From: Cichorium intybus
Taxonomy: Eukaryota; Streptophyta; Magnoliopsida; Asterales; Asteraceae
Reading direction: 5' to 3'
Length of the DNA stretch: 64,000 bases
Assembly (NCBI GenBank): GCA_023525715.1
Contig: CM042016.1
Location: forward strand, 81,079,382-81,143,381
The notes under the pieces: model-generated
The model's database searches: none
What the model was told of the DNA's origin: nothing
What the model saw: the letters and a program-made list of their open reading frames with translations, nothing else
Position numbers and translations under genes: made by a program
Shown here: in pieces, positions 44,648 through 54,548 of the stretch
Position numbering within the stretch: position 1 is the stretch's first letter
How the letters are laid out: every line of letters begins with the position of its first letter

Positions 44648-44649
44648 AG

Positions 44650-45240
44650 CAGTGTTGTAAAAGTCGGCCTAGGCGGCGCCTAGGCGCTAGGCGGGCGGGT
44701 TCTGGCTACGATTAGTGGTAGGCGGTCAAGCTAGGCGGATTTGGTCAACGGCGGTCAAAATCGGGTTTAGACGGGCCTAGGCGGATCTGGGCGGGTCTAG
44801 GCGGCAAAACTTTCAATTTTTCAAATTTCAAAATTTCAAAATTTTCAAAAATTTTCAAATTTTAAAAATTTTCAAAAATTATCAAATTCTCAACAAAAAC
44901 AAATTTTTAAATTTTTAAAATTTAAATTTAGAAAATGTCATTAATTATGATAATCGGTGGCTAAGTTACAATTATCGATGATTAAAATGATAAAAAAATG
45001 TCATTAATGAGTCTAAACATTTTGATGTTTGATGACTTACATATTTAAACACTTTGATTTGCAAATTTTTATACTTATTTATTCATTTTTTATGGATATA
45101 GGTAAAATCTAAATTTAAAAAAATAAATTTTGTTACAATTAATACTCCCCGCCTAGGCGCCGACTAGTCCTCGCCTAGACCGACTAGTCCTAGGCCCCAG
45201 TCGACCGCTCGCCTACCGCCTAGCGACTTCTACAACCTTG
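44650..45240 (+). mobile_element. hAT-like MITE at the LTR/PBS junction of J
   Basis: 591 bp flanked by a perfect 8-bp target duplication CTAACAAG (44642-44649 and 45241-45248), the length typical of hAT. Terminal inverted repeats are imperfect: CAGTGTTGTAAAAGTCGG at the left and the reverse complement CAAGGTTGTAGAAGTCGC at the right. GC-rich ends with repeated CCTAGGCGG-type words flank an AT-rich centre. There is no transposase, so it is non-autonomous. It splits the J LTR end from its PBS. Confidence 0.92.
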
Positions 45241-45248
45241 CTAACAAG

Positions 45249-45261
45249 TGGTATCAGAGCC
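45249..45261 (+). promoter_or_regulatory. Primer-binding site of element J
   Basis: TGGTATCAGAGCC. Before the MITE inserted it lay two bases from the LTR; now it is about 600 bp away. Confidence 0.92.
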
Positions 45262-45382
45262 GCAGTTTCAGATCTATAGTGTTATAGATCTGTGGTTATT
45301 TGTGGTTTTAGGTGTGCGTGATTTTAGATCTGGTTGTAGTTCTGGTTGATTTAAGTCGGTAGTAGATCTAGGGTTTACGGCT

Positions 45383-45496
45383 GCCGCGTCATGTCTGTTG
45401 AAAGACCGCGTCGCGCTTGTTGAAGGATCGCGTCTGTTGGACCACGTCTGTTTAATACCGCGTCGCGCCCTGTTGAAGTCCGCGCCGCGGCGACGA
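45383..45496 (+). repeat. CGCGTCGCG/TGTTGAA repeats in the J leader
   Basis: Five to six imperfect copies, about 15-30 bp apart, of CCGCGTCGCG followed by TGTTGAA-like sequence. The same CCGCGTCGCG word is in the LTR U3 (near 44311). Non-coding, just upstream of gag. Confidence 0.75.
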
Positions 45497-45559
45497 CAAG
45501 CAGTAAGCAGTTTCAGATTTACTTGTTTATCAAAGACTACAAGGATCGGTTGATTGAAG

Positions 45560-46684
45560 ATGTCATCTCACAAGTTCGATTTGGAGAAGTTCAATGGCTC
45601 GAATGATTTCACTTTGTGGAAGGTTAAGATGATGGCTCTTCTGGTTCAACAAGGATGCGCAGTTGCAGTGGAAGGAGAATATGCAAAGGACACGTCGGAT
45701 GCTGTGAAGAAGGAGATCGAGGGGAAAGCACATAGTGCTATTCTTTTGAGCTTGACGGATGAGGTGTTGAGGGAAGTTGTTGATCAACCCACTGCTGCCG
45801 GTATTTGGAAGAAGCTCTGTGATACGTATCAGAACAGTTCTTTGACAAATAGGCTGTATCAGAAGCAACGGTTCTACACTTTCCAGATGGCAGAAGGTAC
45901 TCAAGTAAAAGACCATCTTGATTCTTTCAATCGTATTATTCTAGATCTTCAAGGAGTAGGAGTAAAGATTGATGATAAGGATCAAGCCCTTATTTTGTTA
46001 TGTTCACTGCCGAATTCACATGAGAATTTTGTTGATACTATGTTGTATGGAAGAACAACAATTACTGTGAATGATGTGAAGGATTCTCTGCTGTTCAAGG
46101 AACTCAAACGTAGAGTTTCTGGGAATAAGGAGACATCCGGTTCAGGTCTGTTCGTTGGCAGAGGAAGGACATTGGATAAGAAAGATGGTGGAAATCGGAG
46201 TAAGTCACGTTCAAAATCGAAAGTTTCTGCAAAAGTCAAGTGTTATAACTGCAAGGAGAAGGGTCACTTCAAGAGAAATTGTCCATTGCTGAAAGGGGGG
46301 AAGGGAGAAAATAGCAACAATGGCAGTGCGACTATTGTTCAGGATGGTTCTGAAGAAGAAGACATAGGCGATGTGTTGACTGTTTGTACATCTAGTTCTG
46401 TTGATGCTTGGGTCTTGGATACTGGGGCATCTTATCATATGACTTTCCATCGTGACTGGTTCGAATCTTTTAGAGACTTGAAAGGAACGGTGAAGTTAGG
46501 TGATGATTGGGTTGCTCAGGTCAAAGGAAGCGGTACGGTACAGATTATGATGCATGATGGTATGGTCAGAAAGCTTGATTGCTGTTATGTTCTGGATCTT
46601 CGTAAGAACTTAATTTCTCTTACTACTTTAGCAAAGAATGGGTTGAAATACTCTGTTGAAGATGACTGGGTGAAGGTCACCAAG
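45560..46684 (+). CDS. gag: Element J gag and protease (5' part of the polyprotein)
   Basis: The first ATG is at 45560 ('MSSHKFDLEKFNGSNDFTLW'). UBN2-type Gag runs to about residue 215, a basic Arg/Ser/Lys stretch follows, then the zinc knuckle CYNCKEKGHFKRNC (about 46241-46282) and the protease 'WVLDTGASYHMT' with an intact DTG. The reading is open until the F insertion at 46685; about 20 codons of F LTR extend the ORF to 46747. It continues at 54549. Gag would form the particle, and the protease would process the polyprotein. Confidence 0.9.
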
Positions 46685-48140
46685 TGTAACACCCGGTTTC
46701 CCAAAAATGAATTACACCTTAATCTTCTCACATCAGAACAACATTAAAGGGTGTAACTCAATTTAAGAAACAAGTAATACAAAGCTGTTACCAAAAACAT
46801 AGTTTAAGTCTAAAGCTATTTACAACTATCATTCAAAAACCGGGTTAAATTACATATTTCAAACAACAACTAAGTCCAAGTCCATATCCAAGTCCAGCTA
46901 TCCCTGTGAGACATGCTTCCCCCGATCACCACTACCAAATCCTAACACAAAACAACAATAACAAACAATTTATGAGCTATGAAAGCTCAGTGAGTAATTT
47001 ATGGTTAATTAGTTTGTATCATCCATTATCTTATTTTAACCAAGCTCAATGGACTATCTCAGTCCTGAGTTTGATATACACACTATAACTCTTTATTCCA
47101 TATACTCAAAATTTGGTTATACTCAACCAAATCAAAACATAGCTCACTTCTTATCTGTAAACAACATCATAATAAGGCATAATCATCTAATAATTAACTA
47201 CTCACCTGTTGTCGGGTTACTCTGTGGAACTCCTGAACCGCGTGTGTCGTGCTCCTGTCTAGCCTTAGCTGTATCACAATATCTCGGGTCAAACTCAATA
47301 TTCAACAATCTCAATCATACTCAATATCGATAACAATCAAGAATTTGAATCATAAGAGAGAGTTACAATCAAAAGATAGCAATACTATCCTAATTGCAAC
47401 TTCCAATTCCACAATTTAACTCATATAACCCTAGGAACATATTACAAACACTTCACTAGCTTAGGTCTCGAATTAGAACTCCTATACACGCACTATTCCA
47501 AGTGAAATCACTCTAATTCATGCTAGTTGCAGGTGGTTCATCAAAACCACAAGGAACCATCTCAATTCCAATGATTCACCCGTCAAAACAAGATAAAAAT
47601 CGAAGAGGATTACCTTTCAAGCTCAAGGGATTAATCTCTAGCTTCAATTCGTGCTCAATAAGCCTTAATCTCGACTTAGAAGGGTTAGAATCGATTTTCT
47701 AGGGTTTTGGGAGCTTTTAGTCGAAGTGGGTTTTAACCCCAAATGAAACAAAATCGCACTTTAAAAACAGATCTGTGCGATTACACGGCCCGTGTTAAAA
47801 TTACACGGCCCGTGTAACTTACGGTATTGAAATTGGAGTTTGGTCTGCAGAGCTACACGACCCGTGTCAATATTACACGACCCGTGCTGCACACTTTACA
47901 CGACCCGTGTCAATATTACACGACCCGTGTAACTATCGATATGCTCAAAACAATCACAAGGAACTCCTACACGACCCGTGTAATTCCAACACGACCCGTG
48001 TAACCTCTTTTTAGCATTTTTCAACCTCAAACTTCTACCAAATGGGATTTTAACTACCCAAACTCATACATTAGCCTAATAAATCTTAATTACACTAAGA
48101 TTAACTCAAAATCTCAAAAATTCAATATCACGGTATTACA
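46685..48140 (-). repeat. Element F 3' LTR with four spaced pairs of ACACG-NNN-CGTGT
   Basis: Plus TGTAACACCC...GGTATTACA. Eight copies of the 13-mer ACACGRCCCGTGT start at 47783, 47803, 47855, 47875, 47898, 47918, 47969 and 47989: four pairs each 20 bp start to start. Plus-strand ORFs in both LTRs (94 residues) are duplicates due to the LTRs and antisense to the element. Confidence 0.93.
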
Positions 48141-49104
48141 AGTTCTTACCCCCTTCAAAAGATTCCGTCCTCGGAATCTCTTGAAACAATAAAGGATATT
48201 TCGACCGCATCTCTCCCTCAGCTTCCCAAGTAACATATATTCCTTTATGATGTCGCCATTGCACTTTCACTAATCCCACTTCTTTATTTCGCAATTTCTT
48301 AACTTTATTTTCAAGAATTTGCTCCGGCATCTCTTGATATCTTAATTTCTCATCTAGTTGAACTCCAGCCAAGGGTACCCGAGTGGATTGGTCATGTAAT
48401 GTCTTTCTAAGGTGTGACACATGGAAAACATTGTGGATACCCTGCAACTCGTCTGGAAGCTCAAGTTGATATGCAACTGCTCCAATTCTCTCTAAGACTC
48501 GGAAGGGTCCAATGAATCGTGGACTCAACTTACCTCTTTTACCAAATCGAATTACTCCTTTCCATGGGGACACTTTCAACATTACCATGTCCCCAACACA
48601 GAACTCTAATGGCTTTCTTCTTTTATCTGCGTATTGCTTTTGGTGGTTTTGGGCTATTTGCATATGCTCATGAATACTTTGTATCTTTTCTTCGGTCTCA
48701 GCTATAATCTCTGGTCCCGCCAATGGTTTCTCTCCAGTCTCTGTCCAACAAGTCGGGGTCCGACACAGTGCACCGTACAAGGCTTCAAAAGGTGCCATCT
48801 GTATACTGGAATGATAAGTGTTATTATAAGCAAACTCTACTAAAGGCAGATGATCTTCCTAACTGCCTCCAAAATCAATGATGCAGGCTTCTAGCATATC
48901 TTCAAGTGTTTGTATCGTCCTTTCCGACTGTCCATCTGTCTGAGGATGATAAGTAGTACTCAATAAGGCTCTAGTACCAAAATGCTTTTGGAAACTCTGC
49001 CAGAAATGTGAATTGAAACGACTATCTCTATCAGAAATTATTGAAGTTCGCACTCCATGTCGTCTCACTACTTCTCTCGTATAAATCTCAGCTAGCTTTG
49101 ACAC
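48136..49104 (-). pseudogene. Element F integrase C-terminal half and chromodomain
   Basis: 49104-48859 carries 'SIISDRDSRFNSHFW' (second Asp) and 'QTDGQSERTIQTLEDM' (Glu), then TAG at 48859-48861. 48858-48136 in the same frame carries 'MAPFEALYGALCRTPTCW', the GPY/F module ('KRGKLSPRFIGPFRVLERIGAVAYQLELP'), 'HNVFHVSHLRKTL', and the chromodomain-like 'VKKLRNKEVGLVKVQWRHH', 'VTWEAEGEMRSKYPLLF'. It overlaps the LTR start slightly. It would insert cDNA, probably into heterochromatin. Confidence 0.9.
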
Positions 49105-49116
49105 TTGGTAATCTTC

Positions 49117-51096
49117 TCAGATTGGAATGAAATGAGCCGACTTTGTTAACCTGTTAACAATCATCCAAATTGAATCATATCCTCGTGGAGTTCGAGGCAG
49201 TTTTGTGATGAAATCCATAGTGATTTCATCCCACTTCTTCATTGGAACAGGTAATGGTTGCACTGCTCCATATGGCTTTTGATGATTAGCTTTTACCTGA
49301 AGACACGTCAAACAGTTTTCTACAAAACGTCCAACATCTCGTTTCATACCGGGCCACCGGTAGTACGGTTTTAGATTATGATACATCCGCATGCTACCAG
49401 GGTGAACCGAATATCTAGTACAGTGAGCATCCTCCAGCAATATCTGTCTCGCCTCGCCATGCCTCGGAACCCAAACTTGCCCTTGGAAAGTCTTGATTCC
49501 TTGTGCATTTTCCACAAGTTTTTCAACATAACCAATCATCCTCTCTTTCTTCAAGTCATTAGCTTCGACTTGGCATCTACGTATCACCTTCGGTAATCGA
49601 CTCCCAATCCCCATTCGAGCTGATACGACTCGAATAGGCGGCTCTTTACGGCTTAGTGCATCCGCCACTACGTTAGCTTTACCGGGATGGTAAAGTATTT
49701 CACAATCATAATCTTTTAGCAGATCCATCCACCGTCTTTGCCTCATGTTTAACTCTTTCTGATCAAACAGGTATTTCAAACGTTTGTGATCCGTGTAGAT
49801 CTGGAATCGCACGCCATAAAGATAGTGTCGCCACATCTTCAATGCAAAAACTATCGCCGCCAACTCTAAATCGTGTACTGGATAAGCTTTTTCATGTGGT
49901 TTTAGCTGTCGAGAGGCATATGCTATCACTCGTCCTCTTTGCATCAACACACATCCAAGACCACTTAAAGAGGCATCGCTGTAAAGAACAAAGTCTTCCC
50001 CTCCTTGCGGTAATGCCAACACCGGGGCCTTGCATAAACCATCTCGTAGTTGTTCAAAGGCTGACTGTTGTGCCTCAGTCCAACTAAATTTCTCCGTCTT
50101 CTTGGTCAACTTGGTTAAGGGTGTAGCTATACGAGAAAAGTTTTCAACGAATCGTCGGTAATAGCCTGCTAACCCCAAGAAACTACGAACTTCCAGTGGA
50201 CTCTTTGGCGGCTCCCAACTCATTACGGCTTCGATCTTTGTAGGATCCACCTTTATGCTGTCTTCATTTATCACATGGCCAAGAAATTGAATTTCCCACA
50301 ACCAGAACTCGCATTTTGAAAATTTTGCATATAATTTCTCAACACGAAGAAGATCTAACATTTGTTGCAAATGAAATCTATGCTCGTCTCGACTCTTTGA
50401 GTAAATCAGGATGTCGTCGATAAATACAATTACAAATTTATCAAGAAAGGGACGACAAACCCGATTCATTAAATCCATAAAGGCAGCTGGAGCATTAGTC
50501 AAACCGAACGGCATGACTAAGAACTCATAGTGACCATACCTCGTGGGAAAAGCCGTCTTCGGAATATCAACTTCTTGAACTTTCAACTGATGATAGCCGG
50601 ATCTCAAATCAATCTTTGAAAAATACGTGGCCCCATGCAGTTGATCAAATAAATCATCGATCCTCGGCAACGGGTAACTATTCTTTATAGTGATCTTTTT
50701 AAGTTCTCGGTAATCTATACACATTTTCATGGAGCCGTCTTTCTTTTTCACAAAGAGTATAGGTGCACCGCACGGAGACGAACTCGGACGAATAAATCCA
50801 AGTTCCAATAACTCTTGCAACTGTCTCTTTAATTCTTCCATCTCAGAAGGTGCCAATCGATATGGTGGTCGAGCTACCGGCTTCGCCCCTGGTATCACAT
50901 CGATCACAAACTCAACTTGTCTACTTGGTGGTAAGCCTGGAAGATCATCGGGAGATACATCGGGGTAATCACAAACCACTTCTACTTCTTCTATCTTGGA
51001 ATGTTTTGACTCGGCACTAATCACATGTTCCATAATCAATTCACCCCCACTTTCCATGTATCTCCTAGCCGTTGCAAGTGACACTATCGATACTTT
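49117..51096 (-). CDS. pol: Element F reverse transcriptase, RNase H and integrase N-terminus
   Basis: 655 open residues (51084-49117), in frame with gag-protease above the TGA at 51097-51099 and with the integrase below the TGA at 49117-49119. RT: 'IPGAKPVARPPYRLAPSEMEELKRQL', 'MCIDYRELKKITIKNSYPLPRIDDLFDQL', 'FGLTNAPAAFMDLMNRVC', catalytic 'FIDDILIYSKS'. RNase H: 'YSDASLSGLGCVLMQ', 'DLELAAIVFALKMWRHYL', 'TDHKRLKYLFDQ', 'VVADALSRK'. Integrase N-terminus: HHCC 'HCTRYSVHPG' and 'CLTCLQVKANH', then 'MDFITKLPRTPRGYDSIWMI' (first Asp). All catalytic residues seen are intact. Confidence 0.93.
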   Translation of the reverse strand, partial: KVSIVSLATARRYMESGGELIMEHVISAESKHSKIEEVEVVCDYPDVSPDDLPGLPPSRQVEFVIDVIPGAKPVARPPYRLAPSEMEELKRQLQELLELGFIRPSSSPCGAPILFVKKKDGSMKMCIDYRELKKITIKNSYPLPRIDDLFDQLHGATYFSKIDLRSGYHQLKVQEVDIPKTAFPTRYGHYEFLVMPFGLTNAPAAFMDLMNRVCRPFLDKFVIVFIDDILIYSKSRDEHRFHLQQMLDLLRVEKLYAKFSKCEFWLWEIQFLGHVINEDSIKVDPTKIEAVMSWEPPKSPLEVRSFLGLAGYYRRFVENFSRIATPLTKLTKKTEKFSWTEAQQSAFEQLRDGLCKAPVLALPQGGEDFVLYSDASLSGLGCVLMQRGRVIAYASRQLKPHEKAYPVHDLELAAIVFALKMWRHYLYGVRFQIYTDHKRLKYLFDQKELNMRQRRWMDLLKDYDCEILYHPGKANVVADALSRKEPPIRVVSARMGIGSRLPKVIRRCQVEANDLKKERMIGYVEKLVENAQGIKTFQGQVWVPRHGEARQILLEDAHCTRYSVHPGSMRMYHNLKPYYRWPGMKRDVGRFVENCLTCLQVKANHQKPYGAVQPLPVPMKKWDEITMDFITKLPRTPRGYDSIWMIVNRLTKSAHFIPI

Positions 51097-52764
51097 TCAT
51101 GAACGTCGTTCACCTCGTATCAAAATTCGGGAACCACTTGGTGGTTTTATTGAAAGTGTTTTCTCATGACAATCCATTTGACCTCTATTATCATCCATCC
51201 AATCCATCCCGACTATTACATCAAACTCATGATTAGTGATCGGCTTCAGATCAATAAGGTACGTAACCCCATAGATCTCAAGCCGACACTGCTTGTAATG
51301 ACTCTTTACAAAAACACATCTCCCATCTGCTACATCTACTATCACTTTCTCATATAAATCGACTAACGAAATATTTAGTTTAGAAGCAAAGGACTCCGAT
51401 ATAAAAGACACGGAAGCACCGGAATCAAAAAGTACTCGTGCTTGAGAAGAGTTCAAGTTAAAAATACCTGTAATAACATCAGTTTGGTCTCGAGCCTCAT
51501 CGACGGTTAATTGAAAAGCTCTCGTTTTTACATGACCGCCACTCCTATCCTTTCGATCATCTCGATCTCGACCTCCTCCTCGTCTGGTCTTTTGAAAATC
51601 TCTCTGTGGCTCAGACCTCATCTTCGGGAAATTAGGACGAATATGCCCGCTCTCCCCACAATTGAAACAAACGGGGCGACTCTCGGTACACTGGCGAGCC
51701 ATATGTCCCGTCTTTCCACATTGGAAACAAACTGATGGAGGGTTTCGGGGATCACACTCCCTAGTGTGTTTTCGTCTACATTTCTTACACCATCTCTCCT
51801 CATTCTTCTTGGGTTCACCATGGAATTGAGAACCCGTGGTAGTAGACCTCTGAGTAGTATCTCCAGCTTTACCTTCCCATTTTCTCTTTAATCCTCCTGT
51901 ATCTCTTTCAACTCTTCTTTCCTCCTCCTGTCTTTGTAACTCTCTTTCTCTTGATCTTGCTGCCTCGGCAACTTGTTGAAAAGTGGTATATCTTGAACTC
52001 GGCAAAAACTCTCGGATTTGGGTCTTTAAACCCCGCAAGTAACGATCCATCTTGCGCTCTTCCGTATCTACTTGATGTTGTGCAAATCTTGCCTTCTCAT
52101 TGAAATCCAACGTGTATTGCTGCACAGTTCTCGACCCTTGTTGTAATTTTAAAAATTCTTCTTCTATTCCCTTCATAGCATTATTGGAACAGTAGTATTC
52201 GGTGAACTTCAATTTGAATTGTTCCCAGTCCAAGGTATATGCCAAGCTTTCTCCTATCTCCATACACATATTCTCCCACCAAAATTGTGCATCCTCCTTT
52301 AACAAATTCGTTGCAAACTCAACTTTATCCGCCTCATCACATTTAGTTGTACGGAACATCTTTTCAACGTGTGTCAACCAATTCTTGGCTGCTATGGGAT
52401 CATCTTTCCCATAAAAATCGTATGGCTTGCACTTCTGAAAAACATCATAAGTACACCTCCTTGTCTTCTCAGGTATTCTAGCTCCACTCGCCTCAGTAAA
52501 GATCTCTTCACGACCCTTTCTTTGCTCAGGTTGGACCAGGGTTGGTCCTGAAGTACCTCCAGTTGTAGCCTCCGTTTGAGGCTTCAAATAAGTTGGTAAT
52601 ATCTCCTTGATCGCCTGTGCTACCTCAGCTGCGATCATCGCCTGCATATTACTCTGTATCTCGGGAGGTCGCTCTCCCTCGGGTTGACGCTCTTTACCTG
52701 AATCTCGTGATCCCGATTTATCTCTTGGTGGATCACCTCGCTTTTATTCTTTTCCAGCGCTCAT
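51097..52764 (-). pseudogene. gag: Element F gag and protease
   Basis: The likely ATG is 52764 ('MSAGKE'), with a TAA at codon 7 (52744-52746). From 52647 there are 516 open residues. Gag core: 'FQKCKPYDFYGKDDPIAAKNWLTHVEKMF', 'KVEFATNLLKEDAQFWWENM', 'FKLKFTEYY', 'VQQYTLDFNEKARFA', typical of chromovirus Gag. A basic region and two knuckles follow: CFQCGKTGHMARQC intact, and CFNCGESGHIRPNF lacking the last Cys. Protease 'VLFDSGASVSFIS' (DSG) ends with 'FDVIVGMDWMDDNRGQMDC'. TGA at 51097-51099. Loss of the second knuckle may weaken RNA binding. Confidence 0.9.
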
Positions 52765-52803
52765 TTTAACTGAAAAAGAAAATCAACTCATTTAGCAATC
52801 ACC

Positions 52804-52979
52804 ACCATAATACTCAATATGGTGTGTAATCAACTCAATTGTATATCACTATAATACTCAATATAGTGTATAATCAACTCAATTGTATATCACCATAATA
52901 CTCAATATGGTGTATAATCAACTCAATTGTATATTACCATAATACTCAATATGGTGTATAATCAACTCAATTGTAATAC
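52804..52979 (-). repeat. 4 x 44-bp tandem repeat in the F leader
   Basis: Copies start at 52804, 52848, 52892 and 52936, an exact 44-bp period. Each contains the near palindrome CACCATAATACTCAATATGGTG-like (ACCATAATAC / ATATGGTG). It lies between the PBS and gag. Confidence 0.92.
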
Positions 52980-53073
52980 ACCGCGGAGGATAGCTACTCA
53001 GGACTCTTTGGGACTTCTCAATCCCATTGGTTTAAGTCTAAACCCATCTCAAGGTTTAATTCTCTTAAACCAC

Positions 53074-53086
53074 GGCTCTGATACCA
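53074..53086 (-). promoter_or_regulatory. Primer-binding site of element F
   Basis: Plus GGCTCTGATACCA; minus TGGTATCAGAGCC, three bases from the LTR end. Initiator tRNA-Met type. Confidence 0.92.
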
Positions 53087-53089
53087 ACT

Positions 53090-54543
53090 TGTAACACCCG
53101 GTTTCCCAAAAAGAATTACACCTTAATCTTCTCACATCAGAACAACATTAAAGGGTGTAACTCAATTTAAGAAACAAGTAATACAAAGCTGTTACCAAAA
53201 ACATAGTTTAAGTCTAAAGCTATTTACAACTATCATTCAAAAACCGGGTTAAATTACATATTTCAAACAACAACTAAGTCCAAGTCCATATCCAAGTCCA
53301 GCTATCCCTCTGAGACACGCTTCCCCGATCACCACTACCAAATCCTAACACAAAACAACAATAACAAACAATTTATGAGCTATGAAAGCTCAGTGAGTAA
53401 TTTAAGGTTAATTAGTTTGTATCATCCATTATCTTATTTTAACCAAGCTCAATGGACTATCTCAATCCTGAGTGTGATATACACACTATAACTCTTTATT
53501 CCATATACTCAAAATTTGGTTATACTCAACCAAATCAAAACATAGCTCACTTATTATCTGTAAACAACATCATAATAAGGCATAATCATCTAATAATTAA
53601 CTACTCACCTGTTTTCGGGTTACTCTGTGGAACTCCTGAACCGCGTGTGTCGTGCTCCTGTCTAGCCTTAGCTGTATCACAATATCTCGGGTCAAACTCA
53701 ATATTCAACAATCTCAATCATACTCAATATCGATAACAATCAAGAATTTGAATCATAAGAGAGAGTTACAATCAAAAGATACCAATACTACCCTAATTGC
53801 AACTTCCAATTCCACAATTTAACTCATATAACCCTAGGAACATATTACAAACACTTCATTAGCTTAGGTCTCGAATTAGAACTCCTATACACGCACTATT
53901 CCAAGTGAACTCACTCTAATTCATGCTAGTTGCAGGTGGTTCATCAAAACCACAAGGAACCATCTCAATTCCAATGATTCACCCGTCAAAACAAGATGAA
54001 AATCGAAGAGGATTACCTTTCAAGCTCAAGGGATTAATCTCTAGCTTCAATTCGTGATCAATAAGCCTTAATCTCGACTTAGAAGGGTTAGAATCGATTT
54101 TCTAGGGTTTTGGGAGCTTTTAGTCGAAGTGGGTTTTAACCCCAAATGAAACAAAATCGCACTTTAAAAACAGATCTATGCGATTACACGGCCCGTGTTA
54201 AAATTACATGGCCCGTGTAACTTACGGTATTGAAATTGGAGTTTGGTCTGCATAGCTACACGACCCGTGTCAATATTACACGACCCGTACTGTACACTTT
54301 ACATGACCCGTGTCAATATTACATGACCCGTGTAACTATCGGTATGCTCAAAACAATCACAAGGAACTTCTACACGACCCGTGTAACTCCAACACGACCC
54401 GTGTAACCTCTTTTTAGCATTTTTCAACCTCAAACTTCTACCAAATGGGATTTTAACTACCCAAACTCATATATTAGCCTAATAAATCTTAATTACACTA
54501 AGATTAACTCAAAATCTCAAAAATTCAATATCACGGTATTACA
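53090..54543 (-). repeat. Element F 5' LTR with four spaced pairs of ACACG-NNN-CGTGT
   Basis: Matches 46685-48140 closely. The eight motif copies start at 54186, 54206, 54258, 54278, 54301, 54321, 54372 and 54392, keeping the 20-bp pairing. Several carry ACATG for ACACG, a C-to-T change at a CpG. Confidence 0.93.
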
Positions 54544-54548
54544 CCAAG

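Larger units (their letters stand above)
46685..54543 (-). mobile_element. Element F: full-length Ty3/Gypsy chromovirus (Tekay/Del-like), nested in J
   Basis: 7859 bp with LTRs of 1456 bp (46685-48140) and 1454 bp (53090-54543), flanked by CCAAG (46680-46684 and 54544-54548). On minus it has PBS, a 44-bp tandem repeat leader, gag-protease, RT, RNase H, integrase and chromodomain, then polypurine tract GAAGGGGG before the 3' LTR. The coding region is one frame of 1543 codons (52764-48136) interrupted only by four stop codons. LTRs are very similar, so it is the youngest large insertion of the right half. Confidence 0.95.

Noticed and set aside
47783..48001. CRISPR-like array of regularly spaced repeats
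   Set aside because: The repeat is only 13 bp, spacers are 7 bp or irregular and partly conserved, and the setting is a plant LTR.
47049..53736. Two nearly identical 94-residue plus-strand ORFs (47049-47333 and 53452-53736)
   Set aside because: They are the same segment of the two F LTRs, antisense to the element, with no recognisable protein features. Duplication follows from LTR identity, not from selection.
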